Assembly: GCA_028554755.1 (NCBI GenBank)
Contig: JAPTOF010000019.1
Coordinates: forward strand, 4,412,001 to 4,476,000
DNA length: 64,000 nucleotides
Direction: 5' to 3'
DNA from: Cordia subcordata
Lineage: Eukaryota > Streptophyta > Magnoliopsida > Boraginales > Cordiaceae
Under the pieces are notes generated by a model that searched no databases, was not told the origin of the DNA, and was given only the letters and a program-made list of their open reading frames with translations. Shown here piece after piece: positions 41,950 through 53,597 of this stretch (position 1 is its first letter; each line of letters starts with the position of its first letter). The translations under genes and the position numbers were made by a program.

Positions 41950-41998
41950 GAATAACAACAACAAGAACAACAACAATAATAATAATAATAATAATAAT
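41866..41998. repeat. (AAT)n microsatellite, about 130 bp, interrupted near the end
   Basis: About 28 uninterrupted TAA/AAT units run to 41949. A variant block with AAC and AAG triplets follows (41950-41975), then more AAT units to 41998. The long isoleucine and leucine open frames on the minus strand here are only by-products of the repeat. Confidence 0.95.
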
Positions 41999-43671
41999 TT
42001 GATCACTCAAAAAAATTTATAATTAATTTAATTATATTGTACCTAAATAATTAAAGTTAGGCAAAATTTGAAATAGCAAGCTATGTTTGATACGAGGGAG
42101 TTAATAAAATAGTTTGTTATTTTTTATTACATTTTCTTTTTTTTTTTTTGCATTATTAACAAACTAGAGATAAATAAAAATTAACGGATAAAATTTAATC
42201 CATATTTAGTTTCCAATAGCAGATAAAAATTTATCCCATTTGATAAGTTTTGTCCTTATCACCAATAAGTTAGGGGTAGAATGGAGGGGGAAAAAAAAGT
42301 TAAAACGCTGCCTTGTTATTATGAAAAGTTAAAACTTGTAACGTTTGATAAAAGCAAACTAAAACGTTAAAAAGCTATTTTATTGAACAAAAATAAATAT
42401 TAAAGTAGCATTTTTGATTTTATCAAAAAACTAAATGCTATGTAAAATGTTATTGCCAAACACACTCTTAGTCAGGATTACAAAGATATAATAACGGTTA
42501 ATTCTAAATGAAATCGTCAAAAAAATGACGAAATAATAATACAAAGCAAGATAACAAAAGGTGTATCTATTAATGTAATATTTTACAGTGTAAATAATTT
42601 TACAGGCCACTAAACTATTCAATAAGTCCTATTTTGACCACTTAATTATTTTTGATTCAAAATGTCCATTAATTTTATGAAATGGTCCAAACTTGCCCAT
42701 TCCATTAGTTTTCCTTCCAAAAACTAATAACAAAATAATTTCATGTGCCTATAAAATGTTATAATAAGGGTAAAAGCGTCAATTTATCTATGTTAAATAC
42801 AAAACTGCCACATTATTATTTTAATTTGTTATTTTGCCCCAAAATTTCTTGTGCATCATGATTCCATCCAAGATCTTATGCCTCATGCTTCCGTCTAGAA
42901 TTTCTTATTATTTTGTTAAGAATTATTAAAAATTTTAAGGGTTGTCATTATTGAGTTCTTAATATTCATTTTAAATTGATCTGTTCAAGATTCTTTAAAA
43001 TAGAATCTTGCCACATGCAAGTTTAGGTTCTGCATCGAGTGTGGCTTCCTAATAACCCAAGACGTTGCACCACTCCAGACAAGTTAGCAATTAAAAGCAT
43101 AAGTAATTTCACAGATGTTTTTGAGAAATTAGATGATCTCAAATACAAGTGAAAGTTATTTTGAGCTCTAAACCCAATTTTGTGTTTGGTTCATTTTGCT
43201 AAAACAAGTGGCGTTTACGACGAAATGGAGCCAAAGCTTATTTGAGATTTAATAAAGTTAATGCATTGACAGTTAATTTTATTGACTGTGTTAATTAAAA
43301 TGATCTTTTTGTTTTTAGCCAAAGTAAAACAAAAAATTTAGGACAAAAAAAATACTTGAAATTTATTATCTTCTGAAAATAAGAAAATAAAACGAGCAAA
43401 AAAAGAAGAAGAGAGAAACGAGAGAAGAAAATAGAAGAATAAAGATAAAAAAATAAAAGAAAATTAAAAATTAATTAAAAATAATAAGAAAAAATACTCA
43501 AGTTATTTAATTTTTAAGTATTTATGTTTTTACTATAATTTTTAAAGGTTTTTTTTAATAAAATGTCCTCAAATGAGATGGTTCTAAAAGATTTGGTACT
43601 TTTAAAATTAAAAATAATTCAATTACCAAAACAAAATACTCCGATGGAATAAAAAATTATAATAAATTAAG

Positions 43672-43896
43672 GCATGTTTGGATTAATATTTTTTTAAAAA
43701 CATTTTTTAATTGCTTTTAAAAAATAATTTTTTATAAGAAATTAAAAATTTTAGCTTTTAAAAAAAGTTGTACTTGAATTTTTTTTTCAAAATTTTAATT
43801 TTTTTAGAAGATAAATTAAATAGTTATTACAAATTTAGTATAATTTTTTTTTAAAAATATTTTTTTTTGGAAAAAAAAAACTAATTCAAACTGGCT
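43672..43896. mobile_element. AT-rich MITE-like element, TGTTTGGATT family
   Basis: It begins GGCATGTTTGGATTAATATT and ends with the near complement, AACTAATTCAAACTGGCT. The interior is composed of A and T runs that pair with each other. It ends less than 100 bp from the P450 start codon, so it may lie within the promoter. Confidence 0.62.
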
Positions 43897-43992
43897 CTCA
43901 GCAGTATACGTATTATACGCGGACGCCCTTGAAAGAGAGTATAGTTTGATTCAAAGTCTACGCACACCACCTGAAGGAGAGGGAGAGAGATA

Positions 43993-45618
43993 ATGGAAGT
44001 GTGGTTTGTAATCATCGTGACTCTGTGTATATCCGCCATTTTCAAGTCTGTGTTAGAGCTGCTGTTTTCATCTTTCTCTTCGAAAAAGAATGGTCGTCGT
44101 CGTCATGGGAATCTTAATCTACCACCGGGACCACCCACGGTTCCGGTGATCGGAAACTTGTTGTGGCTGCGTAAGTCTTTCTCGGAGCTAGAACCCATCA
44201 TCAGGAACTTGAAATCTAAGCACGGACCCCTCGTCACCCTATGGATTGGGTCCAGGCCGGCCATATTCGTCGGAAGCCACTCCCTCGCCCACCGTGCACT
44301 TGTCCAGAACGGTGCCGTCTTCTCCGACCGCCCTACATCCCCTCCTGCCGGCAAGATTTTTAACAGTAATCAGCATAACATCAGCTCCGCCACTTATGGC
44401 GCAACCTGGAGGCTCCTCCGCCGCAACCTCACCTCCGAAATTCTTCACCCTTCTCGCGTCAAGTCCTATTCAGCCGCCCGCCGCTGGGTGCTCGGCATCC
44501 TCGTCCGACGCCTTTCTTTGAGCTCCTCCACCCTGTCACCGGCCGGCGTCACTGTCATGGAACATTTCCAGTATGCCATGTTCTGCCTGCTGGCTCTCAT
44601 GTGCTTCGGCGACAAGCTCCACGAGGATCAAATCAAAGAAATCGAGACTGTACTGCGTCGCTTGCTGTTGCAATTTGGCCGATTCAATCTCCTCAGCTTT
44701 TGGCCCAAACTGACAAAGATTTTGTTCCACAAACTCTGGAAAAAGGTCCTGCAACTGCGCCAGGAACAAGAGAATGTATTAATTCCTCTCATCAAAGCTC
44801 GAATTGAAGCCAAACGTGAACAGCAAGAGGCCAAGCTGAATCTGGGAGAAGAAGTGGTGGCATATGTGGACACACTAGTTGATTTGGAGTTGCCAGACGA
44901 GAAGAGGAAGCTCAATTACCCAGAGATGGTGACCCTATGCGGAGAGTTTCTCAACGCCGGCACCGATACCACGTCCACTAGCTTGCAGTGGATCATGGCC
45001 AACCTCGTCAAGCATCCTAACATTCAGGACAAGCTCTATCAGGAGATAGTCGGGGTCGTGGGACCACCGCCACCACCTATGGTTTTGGGTGATAATAATC
45101 ATAACGACAACCTCAAGGGATTCGTGAATGAGGAGGATCTACAAGATATGCCTTACCTTAAAGCAGTAGTGCTGGAGGCTCTAAGGCGTCACCCGCCAGG
45201 CCACTTCGTGCTGCCTCACAAAGTCACCGAGGATGTGGAGTTGGATGGCTATCTCATCCCCAAGAACGCCAGCGTGAATTTCACGGTGGCCGACATGGGT
45301 TGGGACCCGAAAGTGTGGGATAGTCCAATGGAGTTCAAGCCAGAAAGATTCTTGGCTGCAAATGATGCTCACGAGGTGTTTGATATAACAGGGAGCAAAG
45401 AGATCAAAATGATGCCTTTTGGTGCTGGCAGGAGGATCTGTCCAGGTTCTGCTTTGGCTCTGCTCCATCTCGAGTACCTTGTAGCTAATTTAGTTTGGTA
45501 TTTTGAATGGATGGCTGTTGATGGTCATGGCGTTGATCTTTCGGAGAAGCAACAATTCACCGTTGTTATGAAGAATCCTCTGCAAGTTCACCTCTCTCCT
45601 AGAAACAAGTCAACTTAA
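43993..45618 (+). CDS. cytochrome P450, CYP89-like
   Basis: A single uninterrupted frame of 541 codons, as usual for CYP89A genes. The N-terminus has a signal anchor (about residues 3-25), a basic stretch and the proline hinge PPGPP (44-48), so the protein should face the cytosol from the ER membrane. The I-helix oxygen-binding motif reads NAGTDTTST (near 322). The K-helix ExxR is E395-R398 (EALRR), followed by FKPERF. The haem-binding loop is PFGAGRRICPG with the ligand Cys483. Family features are LLWLRKSF after the hinge, ATYGATWRLLRRNL in the C-helix region and RRHPPGHFVLPH after ExxR. CYP89A9 of Arabidopsis acts in chlorophyll breakdown, but most CYP89 enzymes have no known substrate and none can be read from this sequence. 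The first half is distinctly richer in C and G than its neighbours. Confidence 0.92.
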   Translation: MEVWFVIIVTLCISAIFKSVLELLFSSFSSKKNGRRRHGNLNLPPGPPTVPVIGNLLWLRKSFSELEPIIRNLKSKHGPLVTLWIGSRPAIFVGSHSLAHRALVQNGAVFSDRPTSPPAGKIFNSNQHNISSATYGATWRLLRRNLTSEILHPSRVKSYSAARRWVLGILVRRLSLSSSTLSPAGVTVMEHFQYAMFCLLALMCFGDKLHEDQIKEIETVLRRLLLQFGRFNLLSFWPKLTKILFHKLWKKVLQLRQEQENVLIPLIKARIEAKREQQEAKLNLGEEVVAYVDTLVDLELPDEKRKLNYPEMVTLCGEFLNAGTDTTSTSLQWIMANLVKHPNIQDKLYQEIVGVVGPPPPPMVLGDNNHNDNLKGFVNEEDLQDMPYLKAVVLEALRRHPPGHFVLPHKVTEDVELDGYLIPKNASVNFTVADMGWDPKVWDSPMEFKPERFLAANDAHEVFDITGSKEIKMMPFGAGRRICPGSALALLHLEYLVANLVWYFEWMAVDGHGVDLSEKQQFTVVMKNPLQVHLSPRNKST

Positions 45619-45758
45619 ACAAGTTCACATATCCATGTAATTGACTTGTTATAATTTCACCCTGCTGTATTTAAGTATCACCTCAGTCAGTAATTCACGG
45701 AACTGAGATCTTTTAATTCTAGTTTTATGCTTATCTAGACAATGAACTGAGCAAGTGA

Positions 45759-45888
45759 AAGTCTATGCTTACATCTTATTAGTTCCTCTAATTATCTTCT
45801 TTTTTGTGGGTGCAGTTGAATCCAAGTCTATGCTTACATCTTATTAGTTCCTCTAATTATCTTCTTTTTCGTGGATGCAGTTGAATCC
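45759..45888. repeat. 65-bp tandem duplication
   Basis: Units 45759-45823 and 45824-45888 are nearly identical, beginning AAGTCTATGCTTACATC and ending GCAGTTGAATCC. The two copies differ at about two positions, so the duplication is recent. It lies about 140 bp after the P450 stop codon, probably at or beyond its polyadenylation region. Confidence 0.92.
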
Positions 45889-47566
45889 AGTTAGCTTGCC
45901 CCCTTTCTTCTATTTCTCGGTGTGAGCAACATATGTCTGTTTTTGTCATATAGATCCCCAAATCATTGTTGCGAAAATTAATGCTTTGGTCATCATTTGT
46001 CAAAATTACTTACAGATATAAATCATTGAAAAAGTTGTCAGTCAGAGTAATTTGGAAGTCTTTTTTAACTGAGGAATTTAGAAGTTGCTTCCTTGCGGTT
46101 ATTGTTCATTAAATCTTAATGAAAAAACCATAGCCAACCAGGGGTTAAATTGGTCTATGGAGTGGGAGTTTAGGAGATCTGTATTCAGTTGTTTCTGGGC
46201 AGAGCTGATGCCGCTTGGGCTCATTTCTTTTGCTGTTGGGACGATCTGTGAGTTGGATATGTGAAATTTGTGTGAATTCCTCACTTTTTAACAGTAAATT
46301 TTACAAGAAGATTATGACAAAAGTGAGAAAATCTTAAATCTCCTAGAATGCTTTCCAAAACAAAACTGATATTCCTCCTACAGGCATTCATTTTTATCCA
46401 CCACATCAATGTGGAGAGGTAAAATGCTCACTCATCAAATCCATCTTTTTGCTGATTTGGTCTTTCCGACCATTTCATCAGAGCTGAGTTTCTAATTTCA
46501 GGGCCCTGAGCCTTTCGTCTCTTGTGAAGGTCTTGAACAGCTTCATTGCTTCTTATTCGTTCTTGATGTCACCCATGTTCTATATAATTGGTGTATTTAT
46601 ACACGTGCGATGTCCCACGTTGGTCTGAGATATGAAAGGAAACTCCTATTACCAATTTGGACTAATGAATTTTTGGAGCCCGCATTTCTGGACCTCAGCG
46701 AAATAATATGATGGGTTATCAATGCTAATTTATGTGAACTTTTCTGGGTTGTAATTGTTTTTAATTTTTTGAATGTGGGTTGTTATTATCTCTCTCTCTC
46801 TCTCTTTTTTTTTTTGGTTTTTTTGACCAATATCTAATACAACCTCAAGAAAGGAAAAAAAAAAGTTCTTGCTTGGTTTTTCTTAAAAAAAAAAAGAAAG
46901 AATTATAGTCCAAACGATTAAAGCTAAACTGTAACACATTGATAGATCATAAACGGTTTAATATTATTCTCTTGTTTGATGCCACACTCACCTTTGCCAT
47001 ATAGTTGTTGCAATCATTTTGCCATGTTAATTGATTATACCATGGTGATCACATAATTTTATTTTATTTTAATATGAAATCACATCAATTAATTAAAAAG
47101 TAGTTGAAGTTTTATCCTTTATTATACCCGAGAGAAAAAAAGAAAATAAAAAAAGAAGCCCACTTGCTTTTGCTTCTGCTATTATTATTATTATTATTTT
47201 TTTTTTCTCTCCATTTTCTCTGCTTTTTATGTTGCCAAAAATAACGCGTGAAAAAACAAGAAGGCCAGTTGTTATTTGACAAGATTCGATGCCGCCGCCT
47301 GTTGTCGTTCTGTCAACAGTGGAGTAAGAAGATTCAAACGTCGCAGGTGGTTGGCGAGTGAAGCACCTCAAAATCAAGGTCACTCCTTTTGACTTTTGCT
47401 TCTCTCCCTATGTCTAAAGACTCATCAATCAAACTCAAATTCTTAAATAAATAATAAAAAAAAAGAAACTCACAAATTATCGCAGACCTTCTCTCTATCT
47501 TTGGTACTATCCGTTGACTTTTTAGTCTTCAAACTCATTAATTTTCACGTTTGATCTCATTCCTCT

Positions 47567-47567
47567 T

Positions 47568-47604
<37 letters not shown>
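47567..47604. repeat. compound (TA)n(TG)n microsatellite
   Basis: A run of TA units passes directly into about nine TG units, upstream of the G6PD gene and near its probable transcription start. Confidence 0.9.
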
Positions 47605-47756
47605 TTGTAGTATAATTTTCGTTTCACTTTCAGTTCCCACTTGTTAGTTCAATGCCTTGTTCCCTTTTCTTTTATTTAGAGCTTCCCTATGACAGCAGAT
47701 TCAAAGTGGTCTAAAATCCCTGGACTAGGAGCTGAACTAACATTATTGCTGTGTTT

Positions 47757-47856
47757 GTTATATGCTTATCTGAAATCTTAAATCTGAAAGTACATAATTT
47801 GAAAGCAAATAATTCTGTATGCTTTTCAGGATTAAGATTTCAGATAAGCATATAAC
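47757..47856. mobile_element. small fold-back (MITE-like) element
   Basis: Arms of about 25 bp (47757-47781 and 47832-47856) are exact complements, beginning GTTATATGCTTATCTGAAAT. They surround about 50 bp of loop. I see no clear target duplication. It lies about 270 bp upstream of the G6PD start codon. Confidence 0.7.
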
Positions 47857-48120
47857 ATATGAAGTAAAAGTACTGACAGTTTTATTTATTTATTTTTTTC
47901 AATTTCTATTTTTGTCTTTTTTGTGAATAAGTTGAAGATTATCATGTCTTGTAAAGGGTGTGATATTTCTTTTGGAAATTGTTGATTCGTGAAGTAAATA
48001 AGGATGTCAAAAGCGGTGAATTAACTTAAACGATAATTGTTCACCTTGCTTGCAGATCTGATCAGGAAGTATTAACTGATCGTACTTGAGCTTGTCGGGC
48101 TTGCTGTAAAGCTCTCTGTG

Positions 48121-51100
48121 ATGGAATCATCTTGTTGGCAGAAAAGGGCTACTGTTAGGAGTGACTCTTTAGTTGGAGCTAATGAGAATGTGTCGGAAAC
48201 TGGGTGCCTATCCATTATTGTTCTTGGTGCTTCGGGTGATCTTGCTAAGAAAAAGACTTTTCCAGCTCTTTTCAATCTTTATGGGCAGGTTAGATTTGCA
48301 TCGGTTTTATTGTTCTTCATGATAATATACACATGTTAATTTTGATTGTTAACTTGCTTATATATCCAATTTATGTTGTATGCTAATTATGGATTCTGGG
48401 GGAGGAATGACAGGGTTTCTTGCAATCAGATGAAGTTCACATTTTCGGCTATGCAAGAACTAAAATTTCGGACGATGAATTAAGAAACCGTATTCGTGGG
48501 TGAGATTTCATAACTTTGGATTTTGACATTTGGTAATAATATGTGACATATTTTCCTGCTGCATGATTCAGGACATTTCAGATGCTCTGTCTTAATGGTA
48601 CAGAATGCTTTTGAAATGATGGGCAATATGATTGTGCAGTGCTCTTTATTTATACCCTTCACTGCTTCAATAAGTAGTTTTCCGCTGTTTGTTTATTTGC
48701 ACGCTTTGAATTTGAGACCTTTGCCGGATGCATGCAGTTAGTCCATCATATTTTATTTATTACCCTACTGCTTTACATTGCAGGTATCTATCAAGAGGAT
48801 CTGAAGAAAACGATACTGTATCAAATTTTCTTCAACTGGTTAGAACCTAAGCTAGACCTTATCTTATTTTGCAGTTAGAATCAATGTGATTTTTCCTAAT
48901 AATAATTTCTCATGTAGATTAAATATGTGAGTGGCTCTTATGATACCGAAGAAGGTTTTCGAGCATTAGATGATGCAATAGCAGAATATGAACTATCAAA
49001 AAACATTGCTGAAGGATCAGCTCGAAGACTGTTCTATCTTGCACTTCCTCCATCCGTATATCCATCTGTCTGCAAAATGATAAGAAATTTTTGCATGAAC
49101 AAATGTATGCGTTTCTATTCATTTTGTATAACTTTTACATTGGGTGCTCTGCTTTGGTTATATTTATAGCTTGTACAAGCATCTATCTTCACTGTGCATG
49201 CAAAATTTGTACATTTCTTAAAGTTGGAGGAGTTCCTACTTAATCTAAACTTGATCTTTTCCATTTCTGGTATCATGGAGGTGGTCGTAAGAAAGGTACT
49301 ATAAGCAAAGTTGAAGATCAAGTAACTGTTTTATTTTGATGGAATATTAAGATCAATCTCGTAACATGAATGCTTCTTTTTGAGCTTTATACATGTAAAA
49401 TGTTTTCTTGATGAGTCCTTGTAATTAAGCATTTAGGTTGTGGGAAAATAGAGGTCTTTGCTTAAAGCAGGGGCATGTTTTGGTTTTATATAATTTTAAG
49501 TTTCAATGCTTATGGAAGATGTGATGCATTCACTTCCAGCTCATCTTGGTGGATGGACACGAATCATTGTTGAGAAGCCTTTTGGTAAAGATTTGGCTTC
49601 ATCTGAGCTACTAAGTTCCCAGATAGGCGAATTGTTTGATGAATCACAAATTTATCGAATTGATCACTATTTGGGAAAGGAATTGGTGCAGAATCTGGTA
49701 ATCAATGTCTATAAGTTGTCAGCTAATTTAATTAACTAGATGCATAAATGCTTTGCCTATTTATCATTTGTGAAAAATATGCAGTTGGTGCTTCGTTTTG
49801 CAAATCGCCTCTTTATGCCACTCTGGAACCGTGACAACATTGATAATGTCCAGGTGGGGCACTCTATCTGGTCCTCTCACTAGTTTTTATTTTAGCACCA
49901 CCAGATTGTATTCTTCTTCTTCTTTTTGTATTCTTGTTGAATGCCAGCTTTTGCATCATAAGATTTTTAATTCATTTCAATTCAAATCTATCTACCTTTC
50001 TTTTTTGTTAAATAAAACAAGACATTAAGGTTGGAGAGAATGGCTTAGTACATATTGTGTACTTAGCCTTATTTATAGTATTAGGTACTAACACAAAGTT
50101 TCCTAATTCTCCAATGATACGATACCACAACTAATAAATGCTAACAACTACTTACATTTTTCTTACAGATTGTCTTCAGGGAGGATTTTGGAACTGAAGG
50201 TCGCGGTGGATATTTTGACGAATATGGGTATGTTCTATGGCAGCAGCACATATTTTTCCTTAGTGTATAACCTATTCAAGCAAGTGGCAGTGTGGCATAT
50301 ATTGTTGGTTAATCGATGGGCTGTAGGGGAGATAAAGACGCTTCTTTTGTAGATTCTTTTCTGCATAGATATCAGCAGAGAGATGGGCACATGTATCTGC
50401 TTGGAAATAGATCCTCTTGTTTTTACTTAATTTGTTTATCATCCTCAATGGGTAGGGGGTCCTGTTATCTATAATTTTTACGCCCAAATTGGAGGATCTT
50501 GTTAGCTATAAAATTTATATGATCATCCTTCTTTTTGGCAGAATTATACGTGACATCATTCAGAACCACTTGTTACAGGTTAGCATTCCTTCCCCCCAAA
50601 CAAAAAAAAAAGATAATTTTTGTATTCACAGTTGAAATGCCAGATGTGATTGTAGGCTGGGATAACTATATGCCATTTGAGAATATTACAACTATAATTG
50701 CATAACTCTGATGCAGGAGTATTTTTATGCTTTCTGTAGGGATATATGTTAACATTTTAGTGCTTTTTTTTCATTTTAAACCTTTGTTCTTATCAGACAT
50801 CCTACAAAATGCAGGTTCTTTGCCTTGTTGCCATGGAAAAGCCCGTTTCTCTTAAGCCTGAGCACGTTCGAGATGAAAAAGTGAAGGTTTGTATGATGTT
50901 GGCTTTTCCAAGAGAATTCTTATGGTTCTGCTTTTCATGTTTTCAACTGATTTCTGCACTCCATCACCTTTGCTAATTCTTTCTCAAATGAAAGAAATAC
51001 TCTCTCCTCATTTGATGATCGAGTTGATTGGACTATAAACTATTTGTGTAGGGAATTCTAGAAAGCAACCAATCTTAAATTATTTATGTTGGAAATCCCC

Positions 51101-53597
51101 TAATATTTAACATTAAATCAGGTTACTATAAATATGTTAGACAAGATGTTTGGTGCTTTGACCCTTAATATGTATAAAAGTAGGAGGAGAAAAATTAATA
51201 TTGATGCAGGTACCCCTTTCTCTTTCTGTGACTCCTTCCCTCTGATTATTTGATGGGAGGTTAGATAAACATAAAAGAGGAGAAGAAGAGTTACAGACTT
51301 TTGACTGGAGAAGGTGTATGAGCTTTACAGTTATCCACTCTAGAAATATTTATAAGCTTCTTAACATGCATAAACACTGAAACTCTATGAAGGCACTATC
51401 ATTCTCACATTGTTGATTATGACAGGGGACAAGCATTCATCTAATTACTATTGTTGTTTTCTGTGGCATTCAGGTTCTCCAGTCTGTGCTTCCCATCAAA
51501 GACGAAGAGGTTGTCCTTGGGCAATATGAAGGCTACACAGATGACCCTACGGTTCCTGACCATTCCAATACTCCTACTTTTGCTACTGTCATTCTGCGAA
51601 TTCACAATGAAAGATGGGAAGGTGAGGAAACAAAATCATTGTTTGAGCTAGGCTTGATATTTTCATTACAAGTTCCCTCCAGTATTCAGGACGAGTCTTG
51701 AGTTGTCCTTGTTTTATATTTTTTCTACTTTATTTGCGGCCTGATTCTTCTTGGGCAGTAGATTGATATATGTGTTCCCAATCTGTTTTCTTTACAATAC
51801 AGGTGTTCCCTTCATACTTAAAGCAGGGAAAGCATTAAATTCGAGAAAGGCAGAAATACGGATTCAGTTCAAGGATGTTCCTGGTGATATATATAGATGT
51901 ATGTTCAAGTATTTGATAATAAAAATTATCTGCATATTATTCTCTCCTTGTCCATAGTGTATTTCTTGAAAAGCAAGGGTGCAGGCCTCAATCGGCAAAT
52001 TGTACCATGACTAGAAATAGCATATGGGTGCTGGAATTTGGATATCAATTTAAAGCAGTCTTTTTGCTTCTTGTCGAGTATAATTAGCAGCCCCGTGTTA
52101 ATGTGGATTGACAAAACTATAAAATGATTGTATCTTTTATTCTTACTGAAGTATTATTGCTCGGAAGGAGAATATTTTTCAGTTCTTTTACTTTGCATAC
52201 CTCTGCTTAGTGGATTAAAATTTGTTTAGGTCAAAAGCAAGGAAGAAATGAAATTGTAATGCGCCTGCAGCCATCAGAGGCCATCTATATGAAGCTGACG
52301 GTAAAAAGATACTTGATTATGTTATCACTATTATGCTGGATGCTGGTCTGGTTAACCTTTTGGGTGATTTTATATCTCTGTTTTCCATAATTAGTTCCAG
52401 AGTTATTATTTCTGTAGTACATGAGCTAAAATATGTATACTGTTAATATATGGCTTCTATTTGCTTTCTGCTTCATCAGAGTGCCCTCTGAGCTTTCTTT
52501 TGACTCAAATGGTATAAAGAAGAAAACGGAATGGGAATAACTACAATTATATGTTTGAAAGTTTCAACTAATTATATGAGCATATATTCACACAGTAAGG
52601 CTAGAAGAACACCTTAGGGGCTGATCCTGTTTTTGCTCTATTGGTGACTTTTAGCTAATATTCTTTGATAATGAGAAGAGAATCCTGAACAACATATTGC
52701 TTAAAGTTTTGATGCATTCATATTCTGATCATATTGTTACTACTACCTTCTGACTGCAAGCCTACATAATTTGATGCTTAAAATCCTACCACAAAAAGTT
52801 CATTTCGTTCATTATTTTATTTCGTTGTGATATATGCACATTTCAATGTCTGCATATCTCCATTCAGATACAGAGAGATGCACAGCACACACATTCCTTT
52901 TGTGCCTTTTTCCAGTATTCTTTAGAGAGCATTTACTTATAGTGACAATGGCGGCATATAAACTCCAAGTTCTTGCTTGATGCTGATTCTTCTACATCTC
53001 TCTTATGCAGGTCAAGCAGCCCGGTCTAGAGATGACTACTGTTCAAAGTGAACTTGACTTGTCATACAGGCAACGCTACCAAGGTGTTGTCATTCCAGAA
53101 GCTTATGAACGCCTAATCCTTGACACGTATGGAAGCATTTTCTGAAATATAAATTACTCTTATGTTCTTACTTTTACTATGCTATTTCTATCTTGCTAGT
53201 CGTAGACATTAAAGCCCTTCCGTAAGAGGAGCCTATGATGTTAAATTGGCATGTTACCTATGGTGTAATGAATTACTATATCTTTTGTTTTATGTTTGCA
53301 GAATTAGAGGTGATCAGCAGCATTTTGTCCGCAGAGATGAGTTGAAGGTATTATCTATTTTTCTGATGAAATTCCTTAATGTACTTTCTGGTTGCCCTGA
53401 TTGAAAGATTCCAATCATGTCATCTTCAGGTGGCTTGGGAGATTTTCACGCCTCTTCTGCACAGAATAGATGATGGAGAATTCAAGCCAATTCCATACAA
53501 GTCAGGCAGCCGAGGTCCAGCAGAAGCGGATAAGTTGTTGGAGAGGGCTGGTTATGTCCAAACGCATGGCTATATATGGGTTCCTCCCACCTTATAG
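48121..53597 (+). CDS. G6PD: glucose-6-phosphate 1-dehydrogenase, cytosolic isoform
   Basis: Fifteen coding exons: 48121-48288, 48414-48499, 48784-48838, 48918-49104, 49540-49697, 49785-49853, 50169-50227, 50542-50578, 50815-50886, 51474-51621, 51803-51898, 52230-52300, 53011-53126, 53302-53347 and 53430-53597. They total 511 codons plus stop, the usual cytosolic length. The enzyme oxidises glucose 6-phosphate to 6-phosphogluconolactone and makes NADPH, the first step of the oxidative pentose phosphate pathway. The coenzyme motif [10 protein letters not shown] is at residues 36-45. The substrate and catalytic signature RIDHYLGKE is at 205-213. IIVEKPFG and the [15 protein letters not shown] region are also present. 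There is no transit peptide before the Rossmann fold, so it resembles Arabidopsis G6PD5/G6PD6 rather than plastid forms. All introns are GT-AG. The shortest coding exon is 37 nt. Confidence 0.97.

Larger units (their letters stand above)
39696..43992. other. 4.3-kb intergenic region between PUX1 and the P450; repeat-rich
   Basis: No gene is supported. It contains a TGTTTGGATT-type element at 40095-40325, a duplicated AAACCAAAAAAAA stretch around 40400-40455, a long AAT microsatellite at 41866-41998 and a second MITE-like element at 43672-43896. The segment 41630-41780 and the stretch to about 42480 contain phrases typical of plant MITEs (GTTCGACAAAAT, TGCCAAACACACTC), but I cannot define their ends. 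The last 100 bp are the P450 promoter and leader. Confidence 0.55.
45619..48120. other. intergenic between the P450 and G6PD, with G6PD leader at the right
   Basis: No gene is supported. A 65-bp tandem duplication lies at 45759-45888. A CT/T tract is at about 46790-46815, a TA-TG repeat at about 47567-47604 and a fold-back at 47757-47856. A strong acceptor, CTTGCAG at 48049-48055, suggests that the G6PD leader has an intron and that its last leader exon begins at 48056. Confidence 0.6.

Noticed and set aside
41783..42010. Long isoleucine- or leucine-only open frames on the minus strand
   Set aside because: They are translations of the AAT microsatellite and have no independent support.
44103..44915. 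Several antisense and shifted frames over the P450 gene
   Set aside because: The high GC content of the coding exon removes stop codons in the other frames; the P450 frame carries all family motifs.
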